This document shows, in pieces, positions 24,601 through 34,385 of a DNA stretch of 64,000 bases. The stretch covers positions 35,854,060 through 35,918,059 of the forward strand of contig NC_081541.1 of assembly GCF_901000735.1 (NCBI RefSeq), in the 5' to 3' direction. The DNA is from Corylus avellana (Eukaryota > Streptophyta > Magnoliopsida > Fagales > Betulaceae). The position numbers were made by a program, and so were the translations under genes. Each line of letters starts with the position of its first letter. Position 1 is the first letter of the stretch. The notes under the pieces were generated by a model that worked only from the letters and a program-made list of their open reading frames with translations, did no database searches and had not been told where the DNA came from.

Positions 24601-25870
24601 AAAAAAAAACTCAAGGAATTTTAAATTTTAGAGGGTTGACTCGGGGACTTATTATACATTTTCCCAAAAAATAATGTCTAGATAACAGTCACAGAAGATG
24701 CAGGAGAGAATAAGTTTAAAAAAATAAAATAAAATAAAAGAAACTCTGGAGGATGAACCTCAAAATGCATGATGGGACATAAGAAATTCAAGGTCATACA
24801 AGCCCAAAAACCCCTACAGGCCATGCTTCTGTGGCTGCACCAATGTCTCTGCTACGCAATGTCAATCCTATGAAATCACACAAAAATAAACAAACAAATA
24901 AATGAATAGCGAGGTGGCCATCATAAAACTGAATAATAACCAATAAAAAAATAAAAAAATAAAAAAAAAAAAAAAAAAGGGAAGAAATGCCAAACACAAA
25001 CCTGATATAATAAATATCCCAAATGTGCTAAATTTTGAGAGAGAATATCTATCTGCAAGACAACCAAGACTAGGATTTGCAAGTCCTAATGCTACTCCAC
25101 TGACAAGAGCTGCACGTAATGTTACACATACATATAGAGTACTAATCAATAAATGAGATGATACTCAAACACGTAAAGATTTTGCAAGGGAATTTATTTT
25201 TTTTAAATAAAAAGGACTTATTTGATCACAAGGACTGCATATAATCAAATTACCTACGGGAAGGAAGTTATTCGCCACAAAATTCAACAACGGTTTTGCC
25301 CAATTTAACCCACTCGCTGAACCCGAGACCTGATTAACTTTATCTCCATTTCCATCTCTCTGATACACAATTGATATTTCTTTAAATAATAAGAGTATAG
25401 ACCATATAAGCAACTTGTGACACACCAGGTTGAACTTCCAAAAAATCTAGGAAAATGCAAAGGATACTTCAAATTCTAAGTATATTACATCCTACTTTGC
25501 TTGCTTTATATTATAACGTACATAATTTATATAATGTAATAGATACACAAATGGGTGTGTATATATATATATATCTTATTTTCAAATTTATGATTAACTG
25601 TGTGATTTCTGTTATTTTCCTGTATTTTCTCGGTCACCAAACACCGAAGAAGAAGCAAGCAATTGAAACTGATGGAATTAGAGAAGGCCGAACCTGATCG
25701 GACCGCTCCAAGGCTGTGATGGGCCTGTAAATTGAGCGATTGTGATTGAAATTGATGGAGGTGCTGTAGAAGAAAGTGTGATTTGGCGGAAAACGTGGGC
25801 TCCCGAGGCGGAACGACTGCGTTTGGGTGGATAGAGGAGTGAGAATTAGGGTTTGGAGCGTTCCCGCCAT
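6698..25870 (-). CDS. BASS4: Probable chloroplast sodium/metabolite cotransporter BASS4
   Basis: Fourteen exons give an intact 1263-nt frame (420 aa): 25870-25694, 25359-25254, 25109-25002, 24867-24800, exon 5 (22524-22446, or either other copy), 13072-13014, 12922-12854, 11689-11576, 10224-10203, 9685-9618, 8661-8576, 7651-7522, 7388-7287 and 6772-6698. All junctions are GT-AG. Exon 1 encodes a Ser/Thr-rich chloroplast transit peptide. The rest is a bile-acid:sodium symporter (SBF) domain, with GVALGLANPSLGCLADRY, CMPTTLSSGVALTQ, LAGGNSALALAMTVISNM and SQKTLPVMVAVVEQLGG. The protein family sits in the chloroplast envelope and moves organic anions with sodium; the substrate of BASS4 is not settled. 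The introns are loaded with transposons. Exon 5 lies in a stretch present three times. Exon 9 is only 22 nt. The match to plant BASS4 is from remembered family motifs. Confidence 0.9.
6828..7252. mobile_element. MULE-type foldback MITE in BASS4 intron 13
   Basis: The left arm GAGAAATTTCACTTAACCCC and the right arm GGGGTTAAATGAAGTTTCTC are inverted copies. The inner arms also pair (TTTTTGCAATTATTTTCC with GGGAATAATTGCAAATG). AAATACAA occurs at both outer flanks, which suggests a target duplication. The design matches the GGGAAAAT... elements elsewhere in the window. The middle is a T-rich/A-rich stretch with no gene. Confidence 0.65.
8047..8206. mobile_element. Foldback MITE in BASS4 intron 11
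   Basis: The left end AATGCTACAAACTCCCACTC and the right end GAGTGGGAGTATGTGTAGCATT are near-perfect inverted repeats, and the whole 160 bp can fold back on itself. It is the same family as 528-696 and has no coding capacity. Confidence 0.7.
14100..15850 (+). pseudogene. Ty1/copia reverse transcriptase-RNase H remnant
   Basis: Fragments in several frames match copia polyprotein. They include VQEALEDPKWTEAMQEKM, GCKWVFTVKHKANGSIERYK, the FAPVA region, KALY and RRAWFERF. SVYVDDKIL covers the catalytic YVDD, and YQRLVGRLIYLLHTHPDITY and AVSVVSRFM follow. In-frame stops, frameshifts and a solo LTR at 14400-14630 break the frame, so no product is expected. A short duplicated piece around GTAAAGTGCATAAACTGAAG (14634) recurs as GTTAAGTGCGTAAACTGAAA (14808). 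Confidence 0.85.
14400..14630 (-). mobile_element. Cassandra TRIM solo LTR with 5S rRNA-like core
   Basis: This is a 231-bp solo LTR, minus-oriented, from TGTGACGTCCCACATCGCCC to TGGGGTGGGGTGTTACA. It is flanked by a perfect 5-bp target duplication GGTAA (14395-14399 and 14631-14635). On the minus strand it contains AGTTAAGCGAGCTTATGCG and AGTAGTACTAGGATGAGTGA, which match the internal control region of plant 5S rRNA; that is the hallmark of Cassandra elements. It interrupts the copia reverse transcriptase, so it is younger than the copia decay. Confidence 0.9.
16762..16840 (-). other. BASS4: BASS4 exon 5, copy 1
   Basis: This 79-nt exon encodes VSILMISPYFSRAILQ and then KPQEFVT, corresponding to residues 154-180 of BASS4. 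It has a good TTTGCAG acceptor and an ACAG/GTTTGA donor. It is identical in sequence to copy 3. Because 79 nt is not a multiple of three, adding it to another copy would shift the frame. It is an alternative, silent or artefactual copy. Confidence 0.8.
18419..18981. mobile_element. MULE-type foldback element (copy 1)
   Basis: GGGAAAATGTATAATAAGTC at the left and ATTATACATTTTCCC at the right are inverted ends. The long arms contain CCTGCCGTCAAAATTTTTTA against TAAAAAATTTTGACGGCAA. The centre is GC-rich, with repeated GGGGTGGC/GCCACCCC words. The right flank is cut by the assembly gap. The intact copy at 24103-24665 shows the target duplication. Confidence 0.8.
18986..19085. other. Assembly gap (100 N)
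   Basis: This is a run of exactly 100 N, the usual placeholder for a gap of unknown size. It separates repeat copies 1 and 2. Confidence 0.95.
19701..19779 (-). other. BASS4: BASS4 exon 5, copy 2
   Basis: This 79-nt exon encodes the same residues as the other copies. The acceptor differs: it reads TTTGAAG instead of TTTGCAG, which keeps AG but loses the preferred pyrimidine. Splicing from this copy may be weaker. Confidence 0.75.
21360..21703. mobile_element. MULE-type foldback element, truncated by gap (copy 2)
   Basis: This is the left arm and part of the GC-rich centre of the element seen whole at 24103-24665. The right arm is lost in the N gap. The sequence has diverged slightly, with CTACTGTCAAAAT for CTGCCGTCAAAAT. 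Confidence 0.75.
21704..21803. other. Assembly gap (100 N)
   Basis: This is exactly 100 N between repeat copies 2 and 3. It falls within the GC-rich foldback centre of the MULE, which is hard to sequence and assemble. Confidence 0.95.
21804..24667. repeat. Triplicated BASS4 segment, copy 3
   Basis: This copy starts with the last bases of the copia 3' LTR (TTCAACTTAAAGTTCAAAG) and runs continuously into unique BASS4 sequence at 24668. Its first 450 bp resemble copy 2 and the remainder matches copy 1, with the switch between about 22250 and 22346. It carries the exon 5 copy contiguous with exons 1-4. Confidence 0.9.
24103..24665. mobile_element. MULE-type foldback element with 9-bp target duplication
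   Basis: The inverted ends GGGAAAATGTATAATAAG and CTTATTATACATTTTCCC are flanked by a perfect 9-bp duplication AAAAAATAA (24094-24102 and 24666-24674), as expected for Mutator transposition. The arms pair over about 150 bp around a GC-rich core of GGGGTGGC words. There is no transposase. It lies in BASS4 intron 4. Confidence 0.88.
25558..25575. repeat. TA microsatellite
   Basis: This is a short (TA)n run in BASS4 intron 1, with no further feature. Confidence 0.8.
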
Positions 25871-26540
25871 TGGAAAGGTACGGAGTGTACTATACTTTCA
25901 CAGTGAAGGGTGAGAGAGACTTCAATCAAACTGTTTAGAAATTGCGAAGTGAGATAACGTAGCAGCTTGGGTTGGGGGTCAGAAACGTGTTTGTTTGAAA
26001 CAAACGGGTGACACGAAAGACTGAAGGAGCGAATTTGAGGTTGGGTTTGAAAATTTTGGGATTAATTACGTTTTTTATATATATTTCCACCGAAGTTTCA
26101 AATCCTATCACATAGGTTACTTGACTTATAAAAAAAATATCAACTTAATACATTCGTCACATTCCATCGGCGCAAACCAACGAAATTTTTGACCAACAAC
26201 CCAAGGCACGTCTTATGGCCAAAAGGTTCAATCAATAATATGGCATTGATTATGAGAAGTTTGTGTAAATAACTTGTCTTACCTTTGTTCGATTTCAAAT
26301 GGAAATCAAAAATATATTTCTTAATGTAGTTCGAATCTTCATCCTCTCTCTTATGCAGACATGCAAAAAATAATAATAATAATAAATAAATAAATGTATT
26401 TCTTAATGGTGACTTTAGTAACGAAGTTTGTATGCAGCATCCTTCGACATTCACTCATCATCCACAAAAAGTTTGTTGTTGCTCAATCTAGTATTGAAGC
26501 TGAGTGCCATGCACGAATACCACCTTTGAGCTATTATGGC

Positions 26541-27861
26541 TAGAGGTGCACAAATGTGGTAGTTATTAACTACTAACTGGATAATTGGATAACCAAATAA
26601 CCACAACTAGATAACCAAATAACCGCCTAGGTTAGTTGCGGTTACTGGTTATAGGTATTTAGAAATCGGTTGATAACCGGGGTAATCAGTTTTTTTAAAA
26701 AAACTTATATAATACATATATAACTATATGTGATGTTTTGGATTTGTAATGTTGTTGTTTGTGTTTGTTTATAAGATGTTTTTAATAATTATAATCATTT
26801 TTACGTACTAAATACTAATAGCCTTTATGTTTTTCGCTAGATTCGAGTGAGGAAGAGAGATGAGTGCAGATTGTAAGGGTGGTGACTTGAGAGCCCACAG
26901 ACAGGTATCCCAATGGTGAAGCAATCAATCTCTTCATTTGATTTGCAAAATAGACATTCTATTAGGAAAATGAATAGTTATTATTGAGAATGAAGGATGT
27001 TAGAATAGAATAATTATTCATATTTTGTAGTTTGGTAGCAACACATCTTTTATGATTGGAATTGAATTAAAATTACTAAAAAACTCATATGATTTCTGAT
27101 TTGTTCAAATCTCAAATTTAAAATAAATTAAAATGTTGAACGTGGGTGGCTGGCCACCAACAGAAAACCCTTGGGGTGGCGTCACGGCCGGTCCAATAGT
27201 TTTTAGGGCCTTAGGCGAAACTTGTAAATAAAGCTTTATTTTTTAAAATATTTAAATTTTAATTAAATAATATTTATTTTAATATTATTGTTANNNNNNN
27301 NNNNNNNNNNNNNNNNNNNNNNNNNNNNNNNNNNNNNNNNNNNNNNNNNNNNNNNNNNNNNNNNNNNNNNNNNNNNNNNNNNNNNNNNNNNNNTAGGAAT
27401 AGTCATTCCATTTCAAAGATCTATTCCGCAAACTAAATCTATATAGAATGTGCTATGAATTTATTGATGTTAATATGGATATGTGAGATGAGAATCCAGT
27501 GGAAACAAACAATTAGATTGCTAATATATTATGAAATGAAGTGAGAGGAGAATCCAGTGTTAATATTATATAGAATGTGCTATTAATTTATTGATGTTAA
27601 TACTTTAATAGTTTGAATTAACGATATATTATGAAATATAAACAGTATTTCTTATTTGAATTAACAAATTGAAGTTTTATATTAAAGAAAAAAATGATGA
27701 AAGTATTTATGAAAACCGATTAATAACCGGTTTATAACCCATCTTCAATAACCCCAATTGCCATGCTGGTTGCAGTTATTTAAAATTGAATAACTGCCTA
27801 AACCAAGTGCAGTTACAATTATGAGAAAATAACCGCAATTACAATCCGTTGTACACCCCTA
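26541..27861. mobile_element. hAT-family element with 8-bp target duplication
   Basis: The ends TAGAGGTGCACAAAT and TTGTACACCCCTA are the TAGGGGTG...CACCCCTA type. They are flanked by a perfect 8-bp duplication ATTATGGC (26533-26540 and 27862-27869), diagnostic of hAT insertion. Subterminal GGTTA/TAACC words are abundant, including TAACCGG. A 100-N gap falls inside, so the interior is incomplete here. The copy ending at 31283 carries a fuller interior. No transposase is seen. Confidence 0.88.
27294..27393. other. Assembly gap (100 N)
   Basis: This is exactly 100 N inside the hAT element. The missing interior corresponds to about 29293-30798 in the other copy. Confidence 0.95.
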
Positions 27862-28584
27862 ATTATGGCTACACTTGCTCCTAAGAGATATGGGTGTTCA
27901 TAAGACATTTGGAGTGCGGTTCAAATTTGCTTATAATGATGTTTTTAACTAGCGTGCCAAACACAAAAAGAAAAGGCAAGGTTTTATTAGAATAAAAACT
28001 ATCCAGATAGAGTTGTAATTCAAAGTAGAATTCTTCGTTATATATTTATTCTATTAAGGTTGTAATTGTTCCTAGAGAGTAATATCCTTATATTTTACCT
28101 AATTTGTTGTGAACTCAAGAGTTAGGCATATTTTTATTGTAATCTCTATTTTATCATTGTAGACTGATCAGATTTTTTCCTCTACAGCTGAAGGATTTTT
28201 CATGTAAGTTTGACAGTATTATTATAATATTGCTCTCTTAGTAGTCGATTAATTACTCATGATGTTCTCTTAAAAAAAAAAAAAAAAAAAAGTTACTCAT
28301 GATTTTTGTTTAAGATATTACAAGAATTTGTCAAATCTAATTCCCACATAGAAGATGATAGTATGGTGTGGCGCCCAACAGTGAGACAAAGCCGTCATGG
28401 TGCTAGGATGTTGCTTGCTCACTGGCTAGAGAGCTGCTAGGGTTGCACACCGGATGCAACCCAATAATGAATCTATAACATAGGTTCATATTGATTAGTC
28501 ATTTTGAAGTAATAGTGCAAATTAACTAATATTTTTCTTGAATCGTTGCGGTATATACTTCTATTTTTTATTTTTACATTTTTC

Positions 28585-29051
28585 GGCCCCGTTTGTTTCA
28601 GCGTAAAATATTTTCAAGGAAGTCATTTTACAGCAAAATATTTTACGATGAAAACAATTTCAGCGTTTGGCGTGCGCACGGAAAATCACAACATAAAAAT
28701 ACTAATATACAATAATTTAAAAAATAAAATATAAAAATACCCGCCTAAGACTTGACCGGGAGCCCCCAGGACCCGACTAGACTTGCTCGGGACCCGCCCC
28801 GGACTTGACTGGGACCTGCCAGAGACTTGACTGGGACCCCCTCGAGACTTGACCGGGCAGGTCTCGGGCGGGTCCTAGGTAAGTTCTGGCAAGGTCCCAC
28901 GCAGTTCCATGCATGCCCAGTCATGTCCCGATCAAGTCCTGGGTGGGTCCCAGTCAGGTCCCGGGCAAGTCTCGAGTGGGTCCTGGGCAGGTCCCGGGTA
29001 GGTCTCGAGTGGGTCCCGTACAGGTCCCAAGTGGGTCTCGGGCAGGGCCCG
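28585..29051. mobile_element. TIR element with GC-rich minisatellite, left part
   Basis: It starts GGCCCCGTTTGTTTCAGCG and then runs into degenerate 10-bp repeats of the type GGTCCCGGGC/GGTCTCGAGT. It is cut by the N gap. It is the counterpart of the start of the element at 34881-36367, including the shared left flank. Confidence 0.75.
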
Positions 29052-29151
29052 NNNNNNNNNNNNNNNNNNNNNNNNNNNNNNNNNNNNNNNNNNNNNNNNN
29101 NNNNNNNNNNNNNNNNNNNNNNNNNNNNNNNNNNNNNNNNNNNNNNNNNNN
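29052..29151. other. Assembly gap (100 N)
   Basis: This is exactly 100 N within the minisatellite element. The sequence after it restarts in the middle of a hAT copy, not in the minisatellite. Confidence 0.95.
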
Positions 29152-31283
29152 CAACTAAAAACCCTTGGGGTGGCGTCAGGCCGATCCAATGGTTTTTAGG
29201 GCCTTAGGCGAAACTTTTAAATAAAACTTTATTTTTTAAAATATTTAAATATTAATTAAATAATATTTATTTTAATATTATTGTTATTATATTTTTATTT
29301 AAAAATCATTATTCTCCCCAAAATACTCTATTTAAATCTTTTGAATAAACTAGTGATTTTCTATTATGTTTTTCCTCATTTGATAATTTCCGTATATAAT
29401 ATGTACTAAAAAAATGCTTAGAGTTCTCATCTTTAAGAAAATCTATATTACTATCTTATTTGACCCATTTTCTACTAATAAATCCCTTAATTTTGCATCA
29501 GTATTTTTCTATTGACCTGGGTCATAAATATTTGTAACAATAGAGTTTTTTTTTTTTTTCCCTATTCAAATGAGGAAAGGGATAGAGTTAGATACTATTA
29601 AAATATTTGTGCCAATAGACTCAGATATATTAATAGTATTTTCATTATTTTCTAATTCTTTTTTATGAATTTCTTGTTCATTTACAAGTTTTTTCACCTA
29701 AATTATCATCTATATTTTGTTTATTGCTAATAACAAATTTATTTAGAGCTCCTCTTTGAGATTCAATCAGCTTTTCTACTTTTTTATTTTTATTTTTATT
29801 TTTTAAAGTTTTTCATATCCAGATGCATATTTTTTGGTAAAAATATTTGATTAAAAATATTAAAAAATTAAACAAACACTATTTATATATATAAAAAAAT
29901 AGAACAATAAAACTGAGTTGTGATTTTATTGTTTTATTTTTTATTGTACAGCCAGGAAAGCATGTTGTGGTCGTTGTGCAGCGAAAGCATGCTAAGGGCC
30001 TCAATATTATAAAAAAAATAAAATTATTTTTTTAAAGCATATTGAGGGTCTTAAGAAAGCATGTTGAGGGCCTCATTACTATAAACAAATAACATATATA
30101 TATTTTCAAACATGTTGAGGGCCTTGTGGCCGTTCTGCAGAAAGCATGCTACGACCTCCATATTATAAAAAAATAATATTATTTTTTTTAAAGCAAGTTG
30201 ACCTCTAGAAAGCATGTTGAGAACCTTAATATTATAAACAAGTAATAATATTTTTTTAGGCATCTTGAGGGTCTTAAATTTTTGTGCAAATTTTTTTTTT
30301 TTTTTTTTTTTTTTGGCCTTAGAAATTTTTTTTTTTGGGGCTTATGAAATCGGGGCTCTACGAGCCGGCCTAGCTCACCTAGCGGTTGGGCTGGCCCTGG
30401 TTGGTGTGGCCACCTCCTATGGCATCGAGGTGGCCACAACCACCTTAGGAGCCCTCCAGGGGTGGTCACTGCCAACCTCAAGAGTCGAGAGGGGTGGCTG
30501 CAATGTGAATCGAACTAGCCACCCCGATTCTTACCCGGGGTGGCCGCGAGGGTTTTCTGCAGTGGCTAGCCACCCACATGTTCAACATTTTTTTATTTTT
30601 AAGTTTGAAAGAATTTTTTTATTTTTTTTAAAAAAAAAAGATTTTTTGGAAAACCTTGTCCATTCCATCATAAATAGCTACTCTTCTCATTTTTTAGAGG
30701 AATAGCTATTCTTATATGTAAGGAATTAGTTATTCCCGTGGTAATAACTATTCATAGAAATTGACCCCTACAAAAAATAAAAGAATGATGATTCTATAGG
30801 AATAGTCATTTCATTTCAAAAGTCTATTCCGCAAACTAAATGGAACCTAAATCTATATAGAATGTGCTATGAATTTATTGATGTTAATATGGATACGTGA
30901 GATGAGAATCCAGTGGAAACAAACAATTAGATTGCCAATATATTATGAAATGAAGTGAAAGGAGAATCCAGTGTTAATATTATATAGAATGTGCTATTAA
31001 TTTATCGATGTTAATACTTTAATAGTTTGAATTAACGATATATTATGAAATATAAACAGTATTTCTTATTTGAATTAACAAATTGAAGTTTTATATTAAA
31101 GAAAAAAAAATGATGAAAGTATTTATGAAAACCGATTAATAACCGGTTTATAACCCATCTTCAATAACCCCAATTGCCATGCCGGTTGCGGTTATTTAAA
31201 ATTGAATAACTGCCTAAACCAGGTGCAGTTATAGTTATGAGAAAATAACCGCAATTACAATCGGTTGTACACCCCTAATTATG
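29152..31283. mobile_element. Second copy of the hAT element, left end missing
   Basis: 29152-29292 matches 27153-27293, and 30799-31283 matches 27394-27861, ending in GTACACCCCTA followed by ATTATGGC. The extra interior includes T-rich tracts, degenerate tandem repeats and a GC-rich GGGGTGGCC foldback. Arms ATGTTGAACGTGGGTGGCTG (left copy, 27134) and GCTAGCCACCCACATGTTCA (about 30567) indicate a nested inverted-repeat element. No transposase is visible. Confidence 0.75.
29950..30280. repeat. Degenerate tandem repeat
   Basis: The phrases GAAAGCATGTTGAGGGCC and CAATATTATAAA(C)AA recur four to five times with variable spacing inside the hAT interior. This is decayed minisatellite-like sequence with no coding signal. 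Confidence 0.6.
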
Positions 31284-32489
31284 GCTACACTTGCTCCTAA
31301 GAGATATGGGTGTTCATAAGACATTTGGAGTGCGGTTCAAATTTGCTTATAATGATGTTTTTAACTAGCGTGCCAAACACAAAAAGAAAAGGCAAGGTTT
31401 TATTAGAATAAAAACTATCCGGATAGAGTTGTAATTCAAAGTAGAATTCTTCGTTATATATTTATTCTATTAAGGTTGTAATTGTTCCTAGAGAGTAATA
31501 TCCTTATATTTTACCTAATTTGTTGTGAACTCAAGAGTTAGGCATATTTTTATTGTAATCTCTATTTTATCATTGTAGACTGATCAGATTTTTTCCTCTA
31601 CAGCTGAAGGATTTTTCATGTAAGTTTGACAGTATTATTATAATATTGCTCTCTTAGTAGTCGATTAATTACTCATGATGTTCTCTTAAAAAAAAAAAAA
31701 AATTACTCATGATTTTTGTTTTAGATATTACAAGAATTTGTCAAATCTAATTCCCACATAGAAGATGATAGTATGGTGTGGCGCCCAACAGTGAGACAAA
31801 GCCGTCATGGTGCTAGGATGTTGCTTGTTCACTGGCTAGATAGCTGCTAGGGTTGCTGTAACAACCTCATCTCATATAGCGGAAAAACTGTAATTATCAA
31901 TACAAAAGTATACTGTTAAAATACTTTTCTTTATACAAAAAATACCCAAAGCTATGTCGTACAAGGCATTTATACAAATCTATCCGACAGTCTAAACTCT
32001 AGACAAAACTTAACCAACTTGGAATCTCTGTACATCTCAATATGAATCTTTAATCACAACTGCATAATTACCTTGATTTTTCATTCCTGCAAGCACTACA
32101 AAAAACTGTGAAGTAGTGAGTCAATTGATTTCCGACAATATAAATCATTGTTGAATCATATATAGCAAAATGCTAGACAAGTTATAAAACCACAAAAATC
32201 CGTATTATTGGATATCAATATCATACTCAGTAAGTAAGAATACTTACAGTGGATTACATGAATGGATCATCAAAGGTAATTACTTGAAACCCGTTCTGCT
32301 GCAGTTGGTCCATACTCATAACAATCACTTCACTGACTTTCTCTCTCTCTCTCTCTCTTAAACACTCTTAGAAAGAAGAAAGACCGAGTAAAAAGCGGAA
32401 GAATGAAGAATATATGCAAGAGATGGGAGAGGAGATGAGTTGTGAAAATTGTGAAGGAGAAGAGCTCTATTTATAGGAGAAAATCAAAT

Positions 32490-32641
32490 ACTATTTCACC
32501 AACCCTATACTATTTCACCAACCCTATACTATTCCACCAACCCTACACTATTCCACCAACCCTATACTATTCCACCAACCCTACACTATTCCACCAACCC
32601 TACACTATTCCACCAACCATATACTATTTCACCAACCATAT
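32490..32641. repeat. 19-bp minisatellite in LTR, 8 units
   Basis: There are eight head-to-tail copies of ACTATTCCACCAACCCTAC, with T/C and A/C variants, inside the 31857-33001 LTR. The other LTR has five units. Confidence 0.9.
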
Positions 32642-33180
32642 ACTATTCTATCTTCTTATTCTACCATCCTTATACCTACCATATACTATCTTATTATATC
32701 ACCAATTATTACAATCATACTCCAAATTATACCAATCAATCATCAATTATCATATCTCTTAAATCTCCCAATAAAATAATCAATATAAAATCATCATCAT
32801 GATATAATAACTTCAAATCAATATTCATTCCAATAATATTCATAAGATCTAATAAGTTCCTCAAGAATAAATATTATTACCTAATATCATCAATAAATAT
32901 CTCAACCTCAAAGTAAATGCCATTACCTAATATGAATATTAATATAATCATAGCATCAATTTAATATCTAAAATAAGACTTTAAAAATCTGGGTTGCTAC
33001 AATCTTCCCTCCTTATTAGAATTTCGTCCTCGAAATTAAAGCCCATAAATTACCACCTATCTCCAAATTGAGCAACCCAAATTAAAAACAAATCACACTT
33101 GAACCATAACTTACTCAAGTTACTATAAAAAAATTTTTAAATTCAATCTGTTCATAAATAAATATCATAACATATTCCAT

Positions 33181-33562
33181 ACCCAGGCGATGTGAGACTC
33201 TACAAGCACTCTTCTTGGGCACCAGTGTCACCGTTGGCAATCCTCAGGGAATTTCTTCATTCTCGGCCCTTAACTTTTTGGCCCTTATACATTTCATTGT
33301 GTCTTAACTGACACCATTATAATATAACCCACTTTTGGCATCACCAACGTGTGTCCACTAGCGACCCTCATAGGCTTGTGCACACTCCCACCATCTCAGG
33401 TTGGGTAATGCTTTGATACCATTTGTAACATTCCAATATTTCTAGCCCAGTTTCACCTAGTAACTAGGCAATGTGAGACTTAGCACCCATGACTATCTCT
33501 ATAAACTACCCACTCAATGTGGGCTTCTTCTCATCTTCCCAATATGGGACCGGGGTGTTACA
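33181..33562 (-). mobile_element. Chimeric TRIM fragment inside the LTR element
   Basis: On the minus strand a 139-bp LTR (33562-33424) runs from TGTAACACCCCGGTCCC to GGAATGTTACA. It is followed by a primer-site-like GGTATCAAAGC. The next part resembles the internal part of the Cassandra element at 39.9 kb (CAACCTGAGATGG, ATGAGGGTCGCTAGTGG). It ends with GAGTCTCACATCGCCTGGG, a Cassandra LTR start. The 5' LTR family is the one seen as a solo LTR at 40139-40347. Confidence 0.7.
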
Positions 33563-34123
33563 AACTCCCCCTCTTAAAACGTCATGCAGTGCTTCAATAC
33601 CACATGACCTGGCGTTACTAGGTGGCTCTGATACCATTATTGTAACGATCTCATATCTCATATAGCGGAAAAACTGTAATTATCAATACAAAAGTATACT
33701 GTTAAAATACTTTTCTTTATACAAAAATACCCAAAGCTATGTCGTACAAGGCATTTATACAAATCTATCCGACAGTCTAAACTCTAGACAAAACTTAACC
33801 AACTTGGAATCTCTGTACATCTCAATATAAATCTCTAATCACAACTGCATAATTACCTTGATTTTCCATTCCTGCAAGCACTACAAAAAACTGTGAAGTA
33901 GTGAGTCAATTGATTTCCGACAATATAAATCATTGTTGAATCATATATATAGCAAAATGCTAGACAAGTTATAAAATCACAAAAATCCGTATTATTGGAT
34001 ATCAATATCATACTCAGTAAGTAAGAATACTTACAGTGGATTACATGAATGGATCATCAAAGGTAATTACTTGAAACCCGTTCTGCTGCAGTTGGTCCAT
34101 ACCCATAACAATCCCTTCACTGA

Positions 34124-34158
<35 letters not shown>

Positions 34159-34290
34159 CTAAACTCTCTTAGAAAGAAGAAAGACCGAGTAAAAAGCGGA
34201 AGAAGGAAGAATATATGCAAGAGATGGGAGAGGAGATGAGTTGTGAAAATTCTGAAGGAGAAGAGCTCTATTTATAGGAGAAAATCAAAT

Positions 34291-34385
34291 ACTATTTCAC
34301 CAACCCTATACTATTTCACCAACCCTACACTATTCCACCAACCCTACACTATTCCACTAACCCTATACTATTTCACCAACCATAT
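34291..34385. repeat. 19-bp minisatellite in LTR, 5 units
   Basis: Five copies of the same 19-bp unit lie in the 33641-34739 LTR, three fewer than in the partner LTR. A longer CT microsatellite lies at about 34128-34155. Confidence 0.9.

Larger units (their letters stand above)
26480..28200 (+). pseudogene. Ty1/copia 3' remnant split by a hAT element
   Basis: Plus-strand SSIEAECHARI at about 26485-26520 matches the end of copia RNase H (usually SSAEAEYRA). Past the hAT element, from 27862, the frame resumes in degraded form and runs into LTR-like sequence (GAGAGTAATATCCTTATATTTTACC). The same downstream sequence recurs at 31284-31620. It is non-coding now. Confidence 0.6.

Noticed and set aside
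32442..32762. Repetitive Tyr/Phe/Pro-rich open frame (also 34243-34506)
   Set aside because: This is translation of the 19-bp minisatellite, antisense to the LTR element's orientation, with no family match.
31857..33001. Two separate solo LTRs instead of one element at 31857-34739
   Set aside because: The GTTGC duplication is found only at the outer ends, and the primer site and purine tract lie correctly between the two LTRs.
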